A stretch of DNA of 51,696 nt from assembly GCA_964540765.1 (NCBI GenBank), contig CAZINW010000012.1, positions 1-51,696 on the forward strand. The letters run 5' to 3'. Below, in pieces: positions 51,648 to 51,696 of the stretch. Under the pieces are notes generated by a model, which was not told where the DNA came from, ran no database searches, and saw only the letters and a list, made by a program, of their open reading frames with translations. The position numbers and the translations under genes are program-made. Within the stretch, counting starts at the first letter, position 1, and each line of letters starts with the position of its first letter. This DNA is from CAZJLN01 sp964540765. Lineage in GTDB: Bacteria > Chloroflexota > Anaerolineae > Anaerolineales > Anaerolineaceae.

Positions 51648-51696
51648 ACCTGGTATCAGAAATCTTACAAAATTTGGTCTTGTATCAATTCGGTCT

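Noticed and set aside
1..51696. tRNA genes, CRISPR arrays, insertion sequences, prophage or attachment sites
   Set aside because: Reading the intergenic regions on both strands showed no cloverleaf sequences, spaced repeat arrays, transposase or integrase genes, or target duplications. Covariance-model searches would be needed for certainty.

Overview
The window reads as a contiguous, gene-dense bacterial chromosome segment of moderate GC content. It most likely comes from a member of the Chloroflexota, plausibly class Anaerolineae. That is inferred from three things: (i) two neighbouring giant membrane proteins of the DUF2298 / 'Chlor_Arch_YYY' family, which is largely restricted to Chloroflexi and archaea; (ii) a mevalonate kinase beside an isopentenyl phosphate kinase, the archaeal-type alternative mevalonate route known from Chloroflexi such as Roseiflexus; (iii) several lipoproteins with clean lipoboxes. 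I see no insertion sequences, prophage genes, CRISPR arrays, tRNA or rRNA genes. No stretch over about 300 bases lacks a gene. The largest gaps are the 5' leader at 1-244 and four intergenic regions of 150-185 bp, all described in the features.

Layout. 1-5.7 kb: a SAM-I riboswitch and terminator hairpin ahead of metH and a homocysteine S-methyltransferase/methylenetetrahydrofolate reductase fusion. 5.7-8.8 kb: a DUF3048 lipoprotein, a metallophosphoesterase and a DUF4349 lipoprotein, closed by a strong bidirectional terminator. 8.8-13.7 kb (minus strand): prfA-prmC-tsaC with a GH36 alpha-galactosidase coupled to the end. 13.9-18.0 kb: an HDAC-family deacylase, a histidine phosphatase, a GNAT acetyltransferase and a CorC/CNNM-type membrane protein. 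18.0-19.9 kb (minus): an RlmI-like methyltransferase and a divergent UbiA-family protein. 20.0-23.1 kb: PatB/MalY aminotransferase, YdcF-type DUF218 protein, cold-shock protein (minus) and a methyltransferase.

23.1-28.5 kb (minus): a PstS-like lipoprotein, uppP, tgt, isopentenyl phosphate kinase, mevalonate kinase and a DPPR-synthase-type prenyltransferase. 28.6-35.0 kb (plus): tlyA, lepA, then an overlapping chain of a flippase-like membrane protein, a GT4 glycosyltransferase, a methyltransferase and an FkbM methyltransferase. 35.1-47.1 kb: four successive large GT-C-type membrane proteins of 724, 1774, 903 and 561 residues. 47.1-51.6 kb: cmk, a C69/secernin-type peptidase and a hybrid sensor histidine kinase.

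The most interesting part is 23.8-47.1 kb. There, isoprenoid supply (mevalonate kinase, isopentenyl phosphate kinase), a polyprenyl-phosphate ribosyl transferase, a carrier-recycling phosphatase (UppP), a flippase-like protein, a cytosolic GT4 enzyme, FkbM-type tailoring and four GT-C membrane proteins lie close together. I infer a polyprenyl-phosphate-linked surface-glycan or glycoprotein pathway, formally resembling mycobacterial arabinan assembly but built on YYY-family proteins of unknown function. A second recurring theme is transcription starts placed almost on the start codon (tgt, tlyA, lepA, the DPPR-synthase gene), which suggests leaderless mRNAs.
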